From Aliivibrio salmonicida LFI1238 (GTDB taxonomy: Bacteria; Pseudomonadota; Gammaproteobacteria; Enterobacterales; Vibrionaceae), in the NCBI RefSeq assembly GCF_000196495.1, contig NC_011311.1:19541-83540 (forward strand): a stretch of DNA of 64,000 nucleotides, written 5' to 3'. Numbering within the stretch: position 1 is the first letter of the stretch; every line of letters begins with the position of its first letter. Shown here one piece after another: positions 61,764 to 64,000 of this stretch. The translations under genes and the position numbers were made by a program. A model generated the notes under the pieces. That model searched no databases. It had not been told where the DNA came from and was given only the letters and a program-made list of their open reading frames with translations.

Positions 61764-62704
61764 TGCCCCTCTCCTTTCACTTTTATTAAGAAATATTTTT
61801 TATAACTATTTCCTATAATCAAATCAATTTTTGTATTCTTTATTCTTATAGATATTGAGTTATTAGTAAGATTGGTTTTAATTATGTCTTGTTCCATCAA
61901 GAGCTCTTCATTTATGGATATAGATCTATTTACTCTAACTAAGTCAATTGTAGGAAAAGATTTTTCTAATTCAGTAAGTGAACACCTTAATGATGCTTGT
62001 TGTCCATTGCGATAAAATACATGGCAGTAGGGGTGATTGTAGGAGATGTAAACAACATCTTTATGAATAGCAAATGACCGTTTGTTTCTATTCATAATAT
62101 TTGTAATATTTGTAATGTTTGTAATGTTTGTGGCTTTTTCTTGATTTTTATCCTTATCAATAATGACTTTGTTTTTAGATCTAGCTCTTAGACAAACAAA
62201 AAGTAACACTGAATAGCTAATTGCTAACAATATGAAAATAATGATATTACGATAAATTGTAGTGTTGGATGAGGCCATAAAATATGTAATCGTACCTAAA
62301 TTGTCATTCCCAATACTTATAATAAATTCATTAGTTTTTATTTCTTTGTTTTTTGATGTCATTTTAGACATTGAATTTCCTGGACTACAAGAAGACCAAG
62401 CTTCAGATTCATTTGTTTTATCAGAAAAACTTTTAACATAAACAGAAATGCAAATATCTCTGTCTATATCATTCTGATAAAACTTTAGAATACGATTAAC
62501 TCCTTCATCAATTGCATCAGTGTTAAACGTGTACACATCATCAAGAAATGACGGTGATTCAACCCATAAAGAAATCATTTGATTTATGCTTTTAACTGGT
62601 GAGTCTCTATCATTACTTAAGGCGATATTTGAAGTCATCAAATATACATTTAAGCTTATCGTCAAAAAAAACAAAAATATTGTGTAATGAGGTAACTTTA
62701 TCAT
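61760..62704 (-). CDS. Membrane-anchored LytTR transcription regulator
   Basis: A 314-residue protein. An N-terminal transmembrane helix (TIFLFFLTISLNVYLMTS) and a second one (IIIFILLAISYSVLLFVCL) enclose a periplasmic region of about 130 residues (residues 25-155). The C-terminal 110 residues have a LytTR fold (AIHKDVVYISYNHPYCHVFY, then LTELEKSFPTIDLVRVNRSI). A Thr-Asn-Ile repeat lies in the linker. This is a one-component design: periplasmic input, DNA-binding output. Its start overlaps the stop of the periplasmic binding protein gene by one base. Confidence 0.75.
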   Translation of the reverse strand: MIKLPHYTIFLFFLTISLNVYLMTSNIALSNDRDSPVKSINQMISLWVESPSFLDDVYTFNTDAIDEGVNRILKFYQNDIDRDICISVYVKSFSDKTNESEAWSSCSPGNSMSKMTSKNKEIKTNEFIISIGNDNLGTITYFMASSNTTIYRNIIIFILLAISYSVLLFVCLRARSKNKVIIDKDKNQEKATNITNITNITNIMNRNKRSFAIHKDVVYISYNHPYCHVFYRNGQQASLRCSLTELEKSFPTIDLVRVNRSISINEELLMEQDIIKTNLTNNSISIRIKNTKIDLIIGNSYKKYFLIKVKGEGQ

Positions 62705-63834
62705 TAATTAATCACCTCAATTAATTTATTACCGTTTTCTGTAACTTGATACATATACATTGGTTTACGATTATATTTCCCCTCATTAAAAACAAGCACA
62801 CCACCATCCATAACCGATTGATATTTAGATTCTTTCAATATGGATATTGTATCTTTTGCAGTGCTATTAGAGCTTAACTTGTCGATTCTATCCAGAACAA
62901 AATTAAGTAGATCATAGGAATAAGTCGTAAGAAAAGTATTTTTCTTACCCGAACAATATGCTTTTACATAAGATGTCACATTGTTTTTATTTACCCCTTT
63001 AACCACTCCATCCCAATTCTTTAAGAATCTTAAATCCACTAGGTTTGAATGTGATTTAATTATATGATAAAACTCTTTCCTCCCTCCAATAGAGTCAGGG
63101 CCAATAATTGTAATGCCTTTCTTTTCCTTCTCTGCGAATGCCATGTATAGCAACGCAATGTTCGGATTATATAATGGAGCAAACACAACATCACCAGGCT
63201 TTATTTTAGAGACGATATTATTTATTTTTGTTTTAGTAAATTTATGCTCCATGATATTTGCATCAGGATAAAGCATTGTGACGTTACGAATGAACTCTTT
63301 TGATAACGTTATAGAATAGCGCTTGGATAGGTTAACCATTACATGTAGGCTTTTTCCTTTATAATTTTCAAGATAATACCTAGCTAATATAAAGGCTTGA
63401 TTTTGATTCGATGACATAATAGAAAGAGCATTATCACTGCTTTTAATTACCTCTATTGACGTTGCAGTTGTCACAAATGGTATATTATATTCTCGAAACA
63501 CTGTAGCCGCAGCTTGAGCTTCATGTGAAACTAATGGTAATAGTGCAAGATCAATTCTTTCATCTATTAGCTTCTGAGCTGCCTTCATACTTCCAATCGC
63601 AGTACGATCATTTTTAACAAAAACAAAAGTTAAATTCTCATTTGCCACCTTTTTCGCAAGACTTTTTAAAATACATATTTTCTCATGATTTGACGTACTA
63701 GTTTTAGTCTGAGTTTTACCTACAATAATTCCGATGGTATAAGCTTGAATAGGTAAAGAAACAAAATAGGCTATCAAAAGTGTCATTGTTTTTAATATAC
63801 AAAAAAATACGTTGTTTTTGTTAACGAAGTTCAT
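62704..63834 (-). CDS. Periplasmic ligand-binding protein (LivJ-like)
   Basis: A 376-residue exported protein. A signal peptide (ILKTMTLLIAYFVSLPIQAY) is followed by a type I periplasmic binding fold: TIGIIVGKTQ, ANENLTFVFVKNDRTAIGSM, IDLALLPLVSHEAQAAATVF, NIPFVTTATS, and later PGDVVFAPLYNPNIALLYMA. I chose ATG 63834, with AAGG upstream, over TTG 63840. No ABC permease or ATPase genes follow. It is coupled to the membrane LytTR regulator, so it probably presents a ligand to it rather than feeding a transporter. It resembles amino-acid or quorum-signal binding proteins of this fold. Confidence 0.8.
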   Translation of the reverse strand: MNFVNKNNVFFCILKTMTLLIAYFVSLPIQAYTIGIIVGKTQTKTSTSNHEKICILKSLAKKVANENLTFVFVKNDRTAIGSMKAAQKLIDERIDLALLPLVSHEAQAAATVFREYNIPFVTTATSIEVIKSSDNALSIMSSNQNQAFILARYYLENYKGKSLHVMVNLSKRYSITLSKEFIRNVTMLYPDANIMEHKFTKTKINNIVSKIKPGDVVFAPLYNPNIALLYMAFAEKEKKGITIIGPDSIGGRKEFYHIIKSHSNLVDLRFLKNWDGVVKGVNKNNVTSYVKAYCSGKKNTFLTTYSYDLLNFVLDRIDKLSSNSTAKDTISILKESKYQSVMDGGVLVFNEGKYNRKPMYMYQVTENGNKLIEVIN

Positions 63835-63840
63835 ATACAA

Positions 63841-64000
63841 ACCTTGTTATTGGTTAACTTAAATAATCAAACTCAATCATACTAACCTATTGATTAATAT
63901 TCAAATAATATTCGTTAATAAATACAATTAATAAATTCGTTAACTTTTAACTTATATGTCTATTGTAATGAGTTTAACAATCAAACAATCTTAGATTCAA
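63841..64000. other. Upstream region of the binding-protein operon
   Basis: AT-rich with no gene. It should contain the promoter of the three-gene minus-strand operon. Confidence 0.35.

Noticed and set aside
1..64000. CRISPR arrays, tRNA or rRNA genes
   Set aside because: No regularly spaced direct repeats with unique spacers, and no cloverleaf or ribosomal RNA sequence was seen by eye.

Overview
This window looks like part of a large, AT-rich conjugative plasmid from a Vibrionaceae host, most likely Aliivibrio or Vibrio. Four observations support this: an F/MobF-type TraD and TraI pair, an IncFII-like RepA with its leader peptide, a ParA/ParB pair resembling the Vibrio chromosome II type, and an orphan type VI secretion cargo cluster with a sigma-54 hcp promoter. 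The species is an inference; nothing in the window fixes it.

Layout. 1-7.5 kb: transfer genes (the end of traD, then a 1,936-residue relaxase/helicase with a primase-like tail), a small DNA-binding protein, and 13 GGTACA sites mostly spaced 11 bp apart, probably its operator and part of oriT. 7.8-15 kb: a leading-type region almost entirely on the minus strand (lytic transglycosylase, ArdC antirestriction protein, RadC/JAB protein, an HTH protein and several unknowns). It carries two related ~220-bp imperfect palindromes, each overlapping the start of a leading gene and mirroring that gene's ribosome site and ATG on the opposite strand. 16-23 kb: hcp, vgrG, a DUF4123-like adaptor, a LysM effector and a convergent FGE-domain lipoprotein, with no T6SS apparatus genes. 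23.5-25.7 kb: parAB between two palindromic parS candidates. 26-32.4 kb: two serine recombinases, an IS91-family element, and a LysM/pesticin-lysozyme effector with a secreted partner.

32.4-57.4 kb is a defence island. Single genes and systems are separated by a repeated intergenic element (five copies plus a partial one): an Abi-like protein; a frameshifted ATPase remnant; a CD-NTase with a SLATT membrane protein (CBASS-like); an IS6-family element and the gene remnant beside it; a ParE/RelE-type toxin-antitoxin pair; a membrane-anchored GH3 glycosidase; and RADAR (RdrA ATPase plus RdrB adenosine deaminase). A minus-strand operon then follows: calcineurin-like phosphoesterase, a helical protein split by an IS30-family element, two GTPases and a GAP1-like protein, matching the predicted paired-GTPase conflict systems. 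A large protein with a Cys-rich N-terminus and a nuclease-like motif lies just upstream.

57.5-60.2 kb: an HU-like protein, an unknown gene, the probable origin with an exact DnaA box, and repA with a 41-residue overlapping leader peptide. 60.6-63.8 kb: a small-peptide/LuxR-HTH pair, and a tightly coupled operon of a periplasmic binding protein, a membrane-anchored LytTR regulator and a short-chain dehydrogenase, which looks like an uncharacterised sensory unit.

The best candidates for undescribed biology are the twin palindromes of the leading region, the repeat-bounded defence cassettes, the GTPase/phosphoesterase operon, and the periplasmic-binding/LytTR/SDR operon.
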